Source of the DNA: Pectobacterium aquaticum
Lineage (GTDB): Bacteria; Pseudomonadota; Gammaproteobacteria; Enterobacterales; Enterobacteriaceae
Assembly (NCBI RefSeq): GCF_003382565.3
Contig: NZ_CP086253.1
Span: forward strand, 2,170,001-2,234,000
Length of the DNA: 64,000 bases
Direction: 5' to 3'
The notes under the pieces: model-generated
Database searches by the model: none
The model's input: the letters and a program-made list of their open reading frames with translations, nothing else
What the model was told of the DNA's origin: nothing
In this document: one piece after another, positions 18,709-28,023 of the stretch
Position numbering within the stretch: position 1 is the stretch's first letter
How the letters are laid out: every line of letters begins with the position of its first letter
Position numbers and translations under genes: made by a program

Positions 18709-19803
18709 CTAATGCGTTACGATGCTATCCAGCGCCCGCAGGTGTTCCGGTTGCCATGACAGATTGACTTCGGTGCCGGCTTTCCAGTGCGGCTGAATCT
18801 CGTTGGCGGGGAGTTTCACCATAAACTGCGGCTGGCCTGCCACTTCCGTCATCATCCTGACGTGATCGCCCAGATAGATGAACTGCTGAATGCGGGCTTT
18901 GACGTGCTGCATGCCGTCATCGACGTGAGCCGCGTTGACGTGAATACGTTCTGGACGGATGCAGAGCGTAATTTTTCGGCCTGACGAGCTAGGACGGACT
19001 TTCAGTGCGCGTAGCGAAGTGCCGTCGTCCAGCGTTGCTCGATAGAATGCGCCTTCGGCCTCGGCACGCGTGGCGAGCAGCGTATTGTTTTCGCCGATAA
19101 ACTGCGCCACAAACGCATTCTCCGGTTTTTCGTAGATGTCGCTGGGGCTGTCCATCTGTTGAATCACGCCATCGTTAAACACGGCGACGCGGTTGGACAT
19201 GGTCATCGCTTCGCTCTGGTCATGGGTGACGTACACCACGGTTAACTCCAGCGACTGGTGTAGCTCTTTAATTTCCAACTGCATATGCTCACGCAGTTGC
19301 TTATCCAACGCGCCCAAAGGTTCATCCATCAGCACCAGCTTTGGCTCGAAAACCAGTGCGCGAGCCAGCGCCACACGCTGCTGCTGGCCGCCGGACATCT
19401 GGGCGGGATAGCGATCGGCTAGACTGGTGAGCTTCACGCGATCCAGTACCCGATCCACCTTCTCTTTGATATCGGCACGGTTCAGGCGGCGGATGGAGAG
19501 TGGAAACGCCAGATTCTCCGCCACGGTCATGTGGGGGAACAGCGCGTAGTTCTGAAACACCATGCCGATGTCGCGCTGGTGCGGCGGGAGATGGTGCAGC
19601 GGGGCGTCGCGCAGCATAATTTCCCCCTGCGTCGGGGTTTCAAAGCCGGCGAGCATCATCAGACTGGTGGTTTTTCCCGAGCCGGATGGCCCAAGCAGGG
19701 TCAGAAATTCACCTTCATGGATATCCAGATTAAGGTTTTTTACGATCAGGCGGTCGCCGTCATAGGTCTTCTGAACATTCTTGAAGCTGACATAATTTCT
19801 CAT
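18709..19803 (-). CDS. ABC transporter ATPase, spermidine/putrescine (PotA) or GABA type
   Basis: ATPase of 364 residues for an ABC importer. It has Walker A GPSGSGKTT near residue 38, Q-loop FQNYALFPH, signature SGGQQQR, Walker B LVLMDEP and the switch histidine in VTHDQSEA. A C-terminal TOBE domain follows residue 240, typical of PotA/FbpC-type ATPases. The matching binding protein and permeases lie 5 kb away beyond gabR-gabT-gabD, and no other orphan transporter nearby lacks an ATPase of this type. A sigma-54 promoter sits about 40 bases upstream with an NtrC site beyond it. The likely cargo is GABA or a related amine (inference from context). Confidence 0.88.
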   Translation of the reverse strand: MRNYVSFKNVQKTYDGDRLIVKNLNLDIHEGEFLTLLGPSGSGKTTSLMMLAGFETPTQGEIMLRDAPLHHLPPHQRDIGMVFQNYALFPHMTVAENLAFPLSIRRLNRADIKEKVDRVLDRVKLTSLADRYPAQMSGGQQQRVALARALVFEPKLVLMDEPLGALDKQLREHMQLEIKELHQSLELTVVYVTHDQSEAMTMSNRVAVFNDGVIQQMDSPSDIYEKPENAFVAQFIGENNTLLATRAEAEGAFYRATLDDGTSLRALKVRPSSSGRKITLCIRPERIHVNAAHVDDGMQHVKARIQQFIYLGDHVRMMTEVAGQPQFMVKLPANEIQPHWKAGTEVNLSWQPEHLRALDSIVTH

Positions 19804-19840
19804 TTTTCACTCTCCGGCAGTCACTTGTTATTCATAAGAA

Positions 19841-19857
19841 TGCATAAACCATGCCGG
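19841..19857 (-). promoter_or_regulatory. Sigma-54 promoter for the ABC ATPase gene
   Basis: Read on the minus strand, CGGCATGGTTTATGCA has GG (-24) and GC (-12) separated by exactly ten bases, near the TGGCAC-N5-TTGCA consensus. Transcription would start near base 19830, about 27 bases before the ATG, and a perfect NtrC site lies about 110 bases upstream. Confidence 0.72.
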
Positions 19858-19953
19858 ATGTTTAGCGAGTAGAAAATACCGCGTTGCAATGCGTCATAAC
19901 GCCATTGTTCACGACAACGGGTGCGCAGTAATGGGGCGCATCGAGGGCGGGTG

Positions 19954-19968
19954 GCACCGTAACGGTGC
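19954..19968. promoter_or_regulatory. NtrC (NRI) binding site
   Basis: GCACCGTAACGGTGC fits the NtrC consensus GCACC-N5-GGTGC with no mismatch. It lies about 130 bases upstream of the predicted sigma-54 start of the ATPase gene, a normal enhancer distance. It is also just beyond the 3' end of the MocR gene. Confidence 0.72.
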
Positions 19969-19996
19969 GAAGGAACGCATATAAAAACGGGAGCTG

Positions 19997-21490
19997 TCAG
20001 GCGTCAGAATGAGGGGGATTCAGCGCCTGAATACAGGCCACAATCACGGAAAAAGCCTGCGTCATGTGGCTCTCTTCCACGCTGGCGTAGCCCAGTAATA
20101 AACCGCGCTGCGGCGTCGGTTGCAGATAGTAGCTGGAAAGCGGTTTGACCATCACGCCACGGCGCAAAATCGCAGCACTCAATACAACATCATCGATGTG
20201 GGAAGGCAGGCTGAGCAGCATATGCAGCCCAGCGTTGCTGTTGTCTCCGACGTAATCTGCCCCCAGATGCTGTTCGATTAGTGACGTCAATAGCGCGCGA
20301 CGTTTGGCATACAGCAGACGCATACGGCGGATATGCGCGGCGTAGTGGCCTTCGCGGATAAACTGCGCGAGCGTCGCCTGCGTGAGCCAGTGCCCGCCGC
20401 GATAGAGTTCGGAATGTGCCGTCTTCAGCGACTGCGCCAGCAGCGGTGGTAGCACCATGTAACTCACACGCAGGCCGGGGTAGAGCGTTTTACTGAATGT
20501 GCCGATGTAGATCACCGGCGATTGCGCCTGTAACCCTTGTAACGCGGGAATCGGGCTACCGGAAAAGCGAAACTCGCTGTCGTAATCATCCTCAACGACC
20601 CAGCAGCCGTGCTCCTGCGCCAGTGCCAGCAGCCGTTGACGCCGCGCCAGACTCATCACCGCACCCAGCGGATACTGATGTGACGGTGTCACGCAAATCA
20701 GGCGTGGAGCATCGTCGGGTGAGAGCGCTTCTGGCGGTACCAGCCCTTGTTCATCCACATCGACGGGAGCAATGCGCAGACCGTTAATCGTCAGGACATT
20801 ACGAATGCCCCAATAGCAGGGATCTTCAATCCAGGCCAGATCGCTGGGGTTGCACAGCATTTTAGCCAGCAAATCCATCGCCTGATGAGTGCCTTCGGTA
20901 ATCAGAATCTGCTCCGGCGTACATTCCACAGAACGGGCGACGCGCAGGTAATCCACCAATGCCAACTGTAGTTCGGGGCAACCGCCAATCGGCGAATAGG
21001 AGAGCTGTTCGGGTCGAACACGCTTTGTCAGGCGCGTTTGAATACGCCGCCATAAATCATGAGGGAAGCTGGCGATATCTGGGATGCCGGGCATAAACGC
21101 CCCCCATTGCCGGACGGAAGCACCGGCATAGCCCAGTAGATGCATGCCGCGACGCGAGAGCTCATGCTTAGGCTCACGTATCTCCCCGGCGTTGTCGCTG
21201 TTCACCGGCTGCATATTGCCATCGGGTAACTGTTCCGTGACGAAAGTCCCGCTTCCTTTGCGCGCTTCAATATAGCCTTCTGCCAGTAGCTGTTCGTAAG
21301 CCGTCAGTACGGTATTGCGCGACAGCGACAACTGCTGCGCCAGATCGCGTGATGACGGCAAACGCTCGCCAGCGGCAATCGCGCCATCAAGAATTGCTAG
21401 CCGAATGCAGTCGTACAAACGCTTGTTCAGCGCGCCGTCTTGTTGGTTTGCTAAACGCTGAAGCAATAAGTCGGTCAGAAGTGAGCGCAA
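19997..21490 (-). CDS. gabR: MocR/GabR-family regulator of the GABA genes
   Basis: Regulator of 497 residues with an N-terminal GntR-type winged helix (about 15-80; RLPSSRDLAQQLSLSRNTVL) fused to a fold-type I aminotransferase-like domain (about 110-490). The PLP lysine is visible in GTFSKTLYPGLRVSYM, and the cofactor-contacting VVEDDYDSEF precedes it. Such proteins sense PLP with an amine; GabR binds GABA plus PLP to activate gabTD. It is divergent from gabT with about 150 bases between them, the GabR arrangement. The specific name rests on context; other MocR proteins have similar architecture. Confidence 0.86.
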   Translation of the reverse strand: MRSLLTDLLLQRLANQQDGALNKRLYDCIRLAILDGAIAAGERLPSSRDLAQQLSLSRNTVLTAYEQLLAEGYIEARKGSGTFVTEQLPDGNMQPVNSDNAGEIREPKHELSRRGMHLLGYAGASVRQWGAFMPGIPDIASFPHDLWRRIQTRLTKRVRPEQLSYSPIGGCPELQLALVDYLRVARSVECTPEQILITEGTHQAMDLLAKMLCNPSDLAWIEDPCYWGIRNVLTINGLRIAPVDVDEQGLVPPEALSPDDAPRLICVTPSHQYPLGAVMSLARRQRLLALAQEHGCWVVEDDYDSEFRFSGSPIPALQGLQAQSPVIYIGTFSKTLYPGLRVSYMVLPPLLAQSLKTAHSELYRGGHWLTQATLAQFIREGHYAAHIRRMRLLYAKRRALLTSLIEQHLGADYVGDNSNAGLHMLLSLPSHIDDVVLSAAILRRGVMVKPLSSYYLQPTPQRGLLLGYASVEESHMTQAFSVIVACIQALNPPHSDA

Positions 21491-21644
21491 AAAGTGGATC
21501 CTTCAAATATTCAAAACTGGCACTGGATTATAGAACCATCTCGCGTCTAAATGACATCATCATCTTGTAACTAAACTAGCAATCATCGTTCGACTCACCA
21601 TCGTTCAACGACTAACCGATGTGTTTGAGATACCGGAGCAGACC

Positions 21645-22910
21645 ATGAAGAATAGCGAACTGAATCAACGCCGTCTGGCCGCCACACCGCGTGGTGTGGG
21701 TGTCATGTGTGATTTCTATGCCGAGCGTGCGGAAAACAGCACCCTGTGGGATGTGGAAGGGCAGGAATTTATCGATTTTGCCGCCGGGATTGCGGTACTG
21801 AATACCGGCCACCGCCACCCGAAGATTGTCGCGGCGGTGCGTGAGCAGTTGGATCGCTTTACCCATACGGCCTACCAGATTGTGCCTTACGGCAGTTATG
21901 TCACGTTGGCCGAGCGCATCAACGCGCTGGCACCCATTGACGGTGCGGCAAAGACCACGTTCTTTACCACCGGTGCTGAAGCGGTAGAAAACGCGGTGAA
22001 AATCGCTCGCGCATACACCAAACGCCCCGGCGTGATCGCCTTCAACGCGGCGTTCCACGGCCGCACGCTGCTGACGATGACGCTGACGGGCAAAGTGGCA
22101 CCGTATTCCACAGGGTTCGGCCCGTTCCCCGGCTCTATTTTTCACGCGCTTTATCCGAATGAGAAGCAAGGCATCACCGTTGAACAGGCGTTGGAAAGCG
22201 TCGAACGTCTGATGCATACCGACATCGCCGCCGATCAGGTTGCCGCTATTCTGCTGGAGCCGGTACAGGGCGAAGGCGGTTTCCACGTCGCGCCGCCAGC
22301 CTTTATCAGCGGGCTGCGTAAACTGTGTGACGAGCATGGCATCCTGCTGATTGCCGACGAAGTGCAGACGGGCTTTGCGCGTACCGGTAAGCTGTTTGCG
22401 ATGGAATATTATGCGGAGAAAGCGGATCTGATCACCATGGCGAAAAGCCTGGGCGGCGGCTTCCCGATCTCCGGTGTCGTCGGTCGTTCTGACGTCATGG
22501 ACGCTCCCTCGCCGGGCGGATTGGGCGGCACCTATGCGGGTAACCCACTGTCGGTTGCTTCGGCGCTGGCGGTATTGGACGTGATTGAAGAAGAGAAATT
22601 GTGCCAACGCGCACAGCGTCTGGGTGCCGCACTGGTGGAAACACTGGAGAAAATCAAAGCGCAGTGTCCGGCACTGGTGGCGATTCGTGCACAGGGGTCG
22701 ATGGTGGCGGCAGAGTTTAACGATCCGAATACGGGTAAACCGTCGGCAGAAATTACCCGCCAATTTCAGAAAAGCGCGTTGGAAGCCGGTCTGCTGCTGC
22801 TGACCTGTGGCGTACATGGCAACGTGATCCGTTTCCTGTACCCGTTAACGGTGCCTGACGATCAGTTCAGCAAGGCGATGAACATCCTGACGCGCGTATT
22901 AACACGATAG
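21645..22910 (+). CDS. gabT: 4-aminobutyrate aminotransferase GabT
   Basis: Class III PLP aminotransferase of 421 residues that converts GABA and 2-oxoglutarate to succinate semialdehyde and glutamate. It has the cofactor loop TTGAEAVENAVKIARAYTKR, the EPVQGEGGF and IADEVQTGFARTG motifs, and the PLP lysine in TMAKSLGGGFPISGV. The start MKNSELNQRR aligns with the E. coli start (MNSNKELMQRR); an in-frame ATG eight codons earlier is less likely. gabD follows ten bases after the stop. GABA is abundant in wounded plant tissue, which suits a soft-rot organism. Confidence 0.94.
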   Translation: MKNSELNQRRLAATPRGVGVMCDFYAERAENSTLWDVEGQEFIDFAAGIAVLNTGHRHPKIVAAVREQLDRFTHTAYQIVPYGSYVTLAERINALAPIDGAAKTTFFTTGAEAVENAVKIARAYTKRPGVIAFNAAFHGRTLLTMTLTGKVAPYSTGFGPFPGSIFHALYPNEKQGITVEQALESVERLMHTDIAADQVAAILLEPVQGEGGFHVAPPAFISGLRKLCDEHGILLIADEVQTGFARTGKLFAMEYYAEKADLITMAKSLGGGFPISGVVGRSDVMDAPSPGGLGGTYAGNPLSVASALAVLDVIEEEKLCQRAQRLGAALVETLEKIKAQCPALVAIRAQGSMVAAEFNDPNTGKPSAEITRQFQKSALEAGLLLLTCGVHGNVIRFLYPLTVPDDQFSKAMNILTRVLTR

Positions 22911-22920
22911 AAGAGAAGCT

Positions 22921-24393
22921 ATGCAACTGAAATCATCCATTTCATTGAAACAAAAAACTTTATTCCGTCAACACTGCCTGATTGACGGCGAGTGGCAAGA
23001 CAGCCAAAGCGGTGAACGTCTGGATGTCACCAATCCGGCGACGGGCGCGGTGTTGGGTAGTGTACCGTTAGTGACGGTGTCACAAACTGAGCGGGCGATT
23101 GCCGCCGCAGAGTTGGCGTTAGTTGAATGGCGTAAAAAGACGGGAAAAGAACGTGCCGCGCTATTGCAGGCGTGGGCGCGCCTGATTATGGACAATCAGG
23201 AAGATCTGGCTGCGCTGCTGACGGCGGAGCAGGGAAAACCGTTGGCGGAAGCGCGGGGCGAAATCGCCTATGCGACCAGCTTCATCGACTGGTTTGCGGA
23301 AGAAGCCAAGCGCATTGAAGGCAGCGTGCTGCAATCCCCGCAGGGGCAGCAGCGTTTGCTGGTGATTAAGCAGCCCATTGGCGTGTGTGCCGCGATTACG
23401 CCGTGGAATTTCCCGGCGGCAATGATTACGCGTAAGGTCGGGCCCGCGCTGGCGGCAGGCTGCACGATGATCGTTAAACCTGCCGAGCAAACGCCGTTTA
23501 CCGCGCTGGCGCTGGCGGAACTGGCGCAGCAGGCTGGTATTCCGCGCGGCGTATTGCAGGTCATCGTCGGTGATGCGCAGTCGGTCGGTAAAGTGCTGTG
23601 TGATAGCCCGGTGGTGCGCAAGTTGAGCTTTACCGGCTCGACGGAAGTGGGCCGTATCCTGATGGCGCAAAGCGCGCCAACGGTGAAAAAGCTGTCGCTG
23701 GAGCTGGGTGGCAACGCGCCGTTTATCGTGTTCGATGATGCCGATGTGGAGCAGGCGGTGAAAGGCATTCTGGCCTCCAAGTTCCGTAATAGCGGTCAGA
23801 CCTGCGTCTGCGCCAACCGGATCTACGTGCAGAACGGTATTTACCCGACGCTGGTCGAACGGCTAGTTGAGGAAGTGCGCAAGTTGAACGTCGGCGACGG
23901 TACACAACCGGGCGTGACGCAGGGGCCGCTGATTGATGCCGATGCGGTTAGCAAGGTTGAACAGCACATTGCTGATGCGTTATCGCGCGGGGCAACGCTG
24001 CTGTTGGGTGGTAAACGCCACGAACTGGGCGGCACGTTCTTCACGCCAACCATCGTCGGCGGGGTGACGCGCGAAATGCGTTTTGCCCGCGAAGAGACGT
24101 TCGGGCCTGTGGCACCACTGTTCCGCTTCAGCGATGAGGCCGAGGCGATAGCGATGGCGAATGATACCGAGTTTGGGTTGGCAGCTTATGTCTACACGCG
24201 TGATGCCGTGCGTCAGTGGACGGTGCCGGAAGCGCTGGACTACGGCATGGTCGGCATTAATACCGGGTTGATCTCGAATGAAGTCGCGCCGTTTGGCGGG
24301 GTGAAGCAGTCTGGGCTGGGGCGTGAAGGGTCACGTTTCGGTATCGAGGACTATTTGGAAATGAAATATCTCTGCGTTGATCTTTCACGGTAG
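22921..24393 (+). CDS. gabD: Succinate-semialdehyde dehydrogenase GabD
   Basis: NAD(P)-dependent aldehyde dehydrogenase of 490 residues that oxidises the GabT product to succinate. The active-site glutamate is in LELGGNAPFIVFDDAD and the catalytic cysteine in NSGQTCVCANRI near residue 290. The signature TPWNFPAAMITRKVGPALAA is typical of GabD. It has the same length class as E. coli GabD (482), with a slightly longer N-terminus. It is co-transcribed with gabT. It may also handle semialdehyde from the neighbouring kinase/phospho-lyase module if that module acts on a four-carbon amino alcohol acid (inference). Confidence 0.94.
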   Translation: MQLKSSISLKQKTLFRQHCLIDGEWQDSQSGERLDVTNPATGAVLGSVPLVTVSQTERAIAAAELALVEWRKKTGKERAALLQAWARLIMDNQEDLAALLTAEQGKPLAEARGEIAYATSFIDWFAEEAKRIEGSVLQSPQGQQRLLVIKQPIGVCAAITPWNFPAAMITRKVGPALAAGCTMIVKPAEQTPFTALALAELAQQAGIPRGVLQVIVGDAQSVGKVLCDSPVVRKLSFTGSTEVGRILMAQSAPTVKKLSLELGGNAPFIVFDDADVEQAVKGILASKFRNSGQTCVCANRIYVQNGIYPTLVERLVEEVRKLNVGDGTQPGVTQGPLIDADAVSKVEQHIADALSRGATLLLGGKRHELGGTFFTPTIVGGVTREMRFAREETFGPVAPLFRFSDEAEAIAMANDTEFGLAAYVYTRDAVRQWTVPEALDYGMVGINTGLISNEVAPFGGVKQSGLGREGSRFGIEDYLEMKYLCVDLSR

Positions 24394-24607
24394 ACCGTCG
24401 GTAAGAAACGCGTGTCGATAGCCCCTATCGGCACGCGCACACCCGACGCGCAATGTGTCCGGATGGTGCAAGACAATGGTGGCTTGCACCACAACATGGC
24501 AAAAATGGCGAAATGGCATCAGATGTAGAGGGGGGTTGTGTATCTCTGATGCTTCTCCTCACCGTTCCCGCCGTCGCGATAGTAAAACATCAATAAAATT
24601 TTCGAAT

Positions 24608-24622
24608 TGGCACAATTTATGC
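24608..24622 (+). promoter_or_regulatory. Sigma-54 promoter for the binding-protein/permease operon
   Basis: TGGCACAATTTATGC has a perfect TGGCAC -24 element, ten bases between GG and GC, and a TGC -12 element. The predicted start is near base 24634, about 100 bases before the ATG. NtrC-like half sites (GGTGCA near 24465 and TTGCACC near 24484) lie about 150-170 bases upstream but with irregular spacing. The rest of this 342-base gap after gabD holds nothing else recognisable. Confidence 0.72.
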
Positions 24623-24653
24623 TCATATTTTTTTGCGTGATTATCATGATACA

Positions 24654-24663
24654 TGATGCATCA
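24654..24663. promoter_or_regulatory. Palindromic operator TGATGCATCA, copy 1
   Basis: A perfect ten-base palindrome about 20 bases downstream of the predicted sigma-54 start. The same ten bases occur before the dehydrogenase operon and before the GntR/FCD gene 10 kb away, so it is the probable binding site of that regulator, acting here as a roadblock repressor. Confidence 0.62.
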
Positions 24664-24735
24664 AAAATGCAGCGCACAAAAATTGTGGTTCGTATTTGAC
24701 CTTATTACGTTGGCTAACACTCCAGGAGCAAAACG

Positions 24736-25815
24736 ATGTCCAAACTCAACAACACATCCAAAGCGAAAGGCCTCTTCAACCGTCCGGTACTGAAGAAAAT
24801 GGCGGCCGCGGCTTTTCTGGTGACGATGGCCTGTCAGGCGCAGGCGGAATCCTTCACGGTGATCTCATTCGGCGGGTTAAACAAGGATGCGCAGGATAAG
24901 GCATTTTACAAACCGTTCGCTACGGCGGGCAAAGGCACGGTGGAAGCCGGCGAGTATAACGGTGAAATGGCGCGTATCCGGGCGATGGTGGAAACCGGAC
25001 AGGTAGGCTGGGACGTCGTAGAAGTCGAAGGCCCTGAACTGATGCGAGGCTGTAGCGAAGGGCTGTTTGAACCGCTGGACTGGTCAAAACTGGGCGATCA
25101 ATCTCAGTTTGTTAAAGGCGCGGTGACCGAGTGCGGTGCGGGGATTTTCCTGTGGTCTACCGTGCTGACCTACAACGCAGAGAAGCTGAAACAGGCACCG
25201 AAAAGCTGGGCCGACTTCTGGAATGTGAAAGATTACCCCGGCAAACGTGCGCTGCGTAAAAGTGCCAAATTTACGTTGGAAATCGCGCTGCTGGCCGATG
25301 GCGTGAAGCGTGACGATCTCTACACGGTGTTGGCGACGCCAGAAGGTGTCGAGCGCGCCTTTAAGAAATTGAATCAGATCAAATCGAATATCCAGTGGTG
25401 GGAATCCGGTGCACAGCCGCTGCAATGGTTGGTGTCGGGCGATGTGGTGATGACGTCTGCCTATAACGGCCGCGTCTCGGCGGCGCAGAAAGAAGGGCAT
25501 GACTTCAAGATCGTCTGGGCTGACAGTATTTACGATCTGGATAGCTGGGCGATCGTCAAAGGCTCCAAGCACAAGGCACTGGCGGAGCAGTTTATCGCGT
25601 TTGCCAACCAACCGGAAAACCAGAAGGTATTCGCCGAAAACATCCCGTATGGCCCAACGCACGTCAAAACCACCAGCCTGCTGGCACCAGCGGTCGCCGC
25701 CAATCTGCCGACCGCACCGGATAATCTGGCACAGGCCTTGCAAGTCGATACTGAGTTTTGGATCGATCATGGCGAAGAGCTGGAGCAACGTTTTAATGCC
25801 TGGGCCGCGCAGTAA
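24736..25815 (+). CDS. Periplasmic binding protein, polyamine/GABA type (PotD family)
   Basis: Exported solute receptor of 359 residues. The signal peptide runs to about residue 37 (AAAAFLVTMACQAQAES). The mature part begins FTVISFGGLNKDAQDK and carries PotD/F-type elements (YNGEMARIRAM, GWDVVEVEGPEL, MTSAYNGRVSAAQ). The same family includes the Agrobacterium GABA receptor of the Gts system. It is first of a three-gene operon with two permeases, close to gabTD and gabR, which suggests GABA or a related amine as ligand (inference). The upstream region has a sigma-54 promoter and the TGATGCATCA operator. Confidence 0.88.
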   Translation: MSKLNNTSKAKGLFNRPVLKKMAAAAFLVTMACQAQAESFTVISFGGLNKDAQDKAFYKPFATAGKGTVEAGEYNGEMARIRAMVETGQVGWDVVEVEGPELMRGCSEGLFEPLDWSKLGDQSQFVKGAVTECGAGIFLWSTVLTYNAEKLKQAPKSWADFWNVKDYPGKRALRKSAKFTLEIALLADGVKRDDLYTVLATPEGVERAFKKLNQIKSNIQWWESGAQPLQWLVSGDVVMTSAYNGRVSAAQKEGHDFKIVWADSIYDLDSWAIVKGSKHKALAEQFIAFANQPENQKVFAENIPYGPTHVKTTSLLAPAVAANLPTAPDNLAQALQVDTEFWIDHGEELEQRFNAWAAQ

Positions 25816-25857
25816 CGCCGCAGTGAGTGACCGTACGTGATGATGGAGAAAGAGCCT

Positions 25858-27126
25858 ATGTCCCAAAGCGATGTCGTCGCCGCTGTAGCGTCTGGCGGAA
25901 ACGAAGAAAATTCGACCTTGAAGCAGCAACTGTCGCTCGCGCAGAAAGCCTATAAAAAACGCTCTCTGCTGCTGATTGCACCGCTGTTTCTGTTTATCGT
26001 GGTGAGTTTTCTCTTCCCAATCACCTCGATTTTGGGGAAAAGCGTCTCCAACCCAGAATTGCGTGACAATATGCCACAGACCATTGCCGCGATGCGGCTT
26101 TGGTCGGGCAACGCTGTACCGGATGAAGCCGTCTTTCGGGCGCTGGTTAGCGATCTGCGCGATGCCCGCAGCAGCGGTAAGTTAAGCACGATCACTAAAC
26201 GGTTAGGGTATGAAGGGGCGGAATACCGTACGCTGATTACCCGTACACTGCGTAAGCTGCCCGCAGAGGGCAGCGGCGACATACGCGCTCAATTAATACG
26301 CGAACAGCCCATGTGGGGCGAGTTGGCGACCTGGCAAACGTTCGATCGCGCGGCGCGGCCTTTCACCAGCTATTACCTGCTGGCGGTGTTTGACCACAAA
26401 GTCGATGCCACCACGCAGCAGATTGTCCCGCAGCCTGCCGATCAGGCGCTGTATGTCGATGTGCTGCTGCGTACGCTGCTGATGGCGGGTGTGGTGACGC
26501 TGCTGTGCGTGGGGCTGGGATACCCGCTGGCCTATTGGCTGGCGAAACAGCCCTCTAACCGCGCCAACCTGTTGCTGATTCTGGTGCTGTTGCCGTTCTG
26601 GACATCGCTGATTGTGCGGACGGCAAGCTGGATTGTGCTGTTGCAGTCCGGTGGCTTGATCAACCGTTCGCTGATGCACATCGGCATGATCGACGAGCCG
26701 CTGGTACTGGTGTTCAACCGCATCGGTGTCTACATCTCAATGACCCACATTTTGCTGCCGTTCTTCATTTTACCGCTGTACGCGGTGATGAAAGGCATTT
26801 CCCCGAACTACGTACGCGCGGCGATTTCGCTGGGTGCACATCCGTTTATCGCCTTCTGGCGGGTTTACGTGCCGCAAACCTACGCGGGCGTGACGGCAGG
26901 GGCGCTGCTGGTCTTTATGATGGCGATTGGCTACTACATTACGCCTGCGCTGCTGGGCGGGCCGAGTGACCAGATGCTGAGTTATTTTGTCGCGTTCTTC
27001 ACCAATACCACCATGAACTGGGGAATGGCGGCCGCGCTAGGGACGCAGTTGCTGATCATCGTGACGCTGCTGTATGTCGTGTACATCCGTGTCACGCGCA
27101 CCAATGCGGAAGCCGCGGCGCACTAA
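25858..27126 (+). CDS. ABC permease, PotB/PotH type
   Basis: Membrane subunit of about 422 residues. After a first helix (LLLIAPLFLFIVVSFLFPI) comes a long periplasmic insert of roughly 150 residues, then six helices. The ATPase-docking EAA loop reads RAAISLGAHPFIAFWRVYVP. The start chosen follows a GGAGAAAGAG ribosome site; upstream in-frame starts add seven residues. The large insert is typical of the PotB-like subunits of GABA/polyamine systems. It pairs with the next gene to form the channel; the ATPase is encoded 6 kb upstream on the other strand. Confidence 0.88.
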   Translation: MSQSDVVAAVASGGNEENSTLKQQLSLAQKAYKKRSLLLIAPLFLFIVVSFLFPITSILGKSVSNPELRDNMPQTIAAMRLWSGNAVPDEAVFRALVSDLRDARSSGKLSTITKRLGYEGAEYRTLITRTLRKLPAEGSGDIRAQLIREQPMWGELATWQTFDRAARPFTSYYLLAVFDHKVDATTQQIVPQPADQALYVDVLLRTLLMAGVVTLLCVGLGYPLAYWLAKQPSNRANLLLILVLLPFWTSLIVRTASWIVLLQSGGLINRSLMHIGMIDEPLVLVFNRIGVYISMTHILLPFFILPLYAVMKGISPNYVRAAISLGAHPFIAFWRVYVPQTYAGVTAGALLVFMMAIGYYITPALLGGPSDQMLSYFVAFFTNTTMNWGMAAALGTQLLIIVTLLYVVYIRVTRTNAEAAAH

Positions 27127-27153
27127 GCACACCTTATATTGGGGAGATAACAA

Positions 27154-27972
27154 ATGAGACAGCAGGGTGAAGTGGTGATCCGTCTGTGGAACACGTTCTT
27201 TAATTTCTATGGGGCGGCGATGCTGTTGTTTTTAATCGTGCCCGTACTGGTGATTGTGCCGCTCTCATTCAATGCCGGTTCGTTTCTGAGCTATCCGTTG
27301 ACGGGATTTTCCCTGCGCTGGTATCGCGAATTTTTTAACTCCAGCGAGTGGCTGGGCGCGTTGGGCAACAGCCTGCTGATTGCGCCGCTTGCCACGCTGC
27401 TGGCGACGGTGCTCGGCGTACTGGCCTCCGTCGGGCTGGTGCGTGGTGAATTTCGCGGGAAGTCACTGGTAATGGCGGTACTGATTTCACCGATGATTGC
27501 GCCGGTAGTGATTGTTGCCGTAGGGATGTTTTTCTTTTTCGCCAAACTGTCGCTGCTGAATAGCTATCTGGGGCTGGTATTGGCCCATGCGATGCTCGGC
27601 GTGCCGTTCGTGGTGATTACGGTCACGGCGGTATTGAAGAACTACGATCACAACCTGACGCGCGCCGCCGCCAGCCTGGGCGCTTCGCCGCTGCTGGCTT
27701 TTCGCAAGGTCACGTTCCCGCTGATTGCCCCCGGCGTGTTCTCCGGTGCGCTGTTTGCTTTCGCGACCTCGTTTGATGAGGTGATCGTCACGCTGTTTCT
27801 TGCCAGCCCGCGCCAACGCACGCTGCCGCTACAGATGTTTGCGGGTATCCGCGAAAACCTCGACCCGACGATAGCCGCCGCCGCCACCATGATGGTCGGT
27901 GCTGCGCTTATCCTGCTGATCGTGATGGAGATTTTACGCCGCCGCTCGGAGCGGCTACGGAGTGGGAACTAA
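27154..27972 (+). CDS. ABC permease, PotC/PotI type
   Basis: Second channel subunit, 272 residues with six membrane helices; EAA loop RAAASLGASPLLAFRKVTFP. It starts 27 bases after the first permease, behind a GGGGAG ribosome site. It is the last gene of the operon, followed by repeat A copy 2 and a strong rho-independent terminator. Confidence 0.9.
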   Translation: MRQQGEVVIRLWNTFFNFYGAAMLLFLIVPVLVIVPLSFNAGSFLSYPLTGFSLRWYREFFNSSEWLGALGNSLLIAPLATLLATVLGVLASVGLVRGEFRGKSLVMAVLISPMIAPVVIVAVGMFFFFAKLSLLNSYLGLVLAHAMLGVPFVVITVTAVLKNYDHNLTRAAASLGASPLLAFRKVTFPLIAPGVFSGALFAFATSFDEVIVTLFLASPRQRTLPLQMFAGIRENLDPTIAAAATMMVGAALILLIVMEILRRRSERLRSGN

Positions 27973-28023
27973 TCTGGCAAACATCATCAAAAAACAACCA
28001 GTGTAAGCGGCTCGGTTGTTATC

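Noticed and set aside
21612..22817. Long open frame (401 codons) antisense to gabT
   Set aside because: Fully opposite a clearly recognised GabT; arginine- and histidine-rich translation typical of an antisense frame.
25084..25929. Open frame (281 codons) antisense to the binding protein
   Set aside because: Mirror frame of the PotD-type gene; no domain or start signal.
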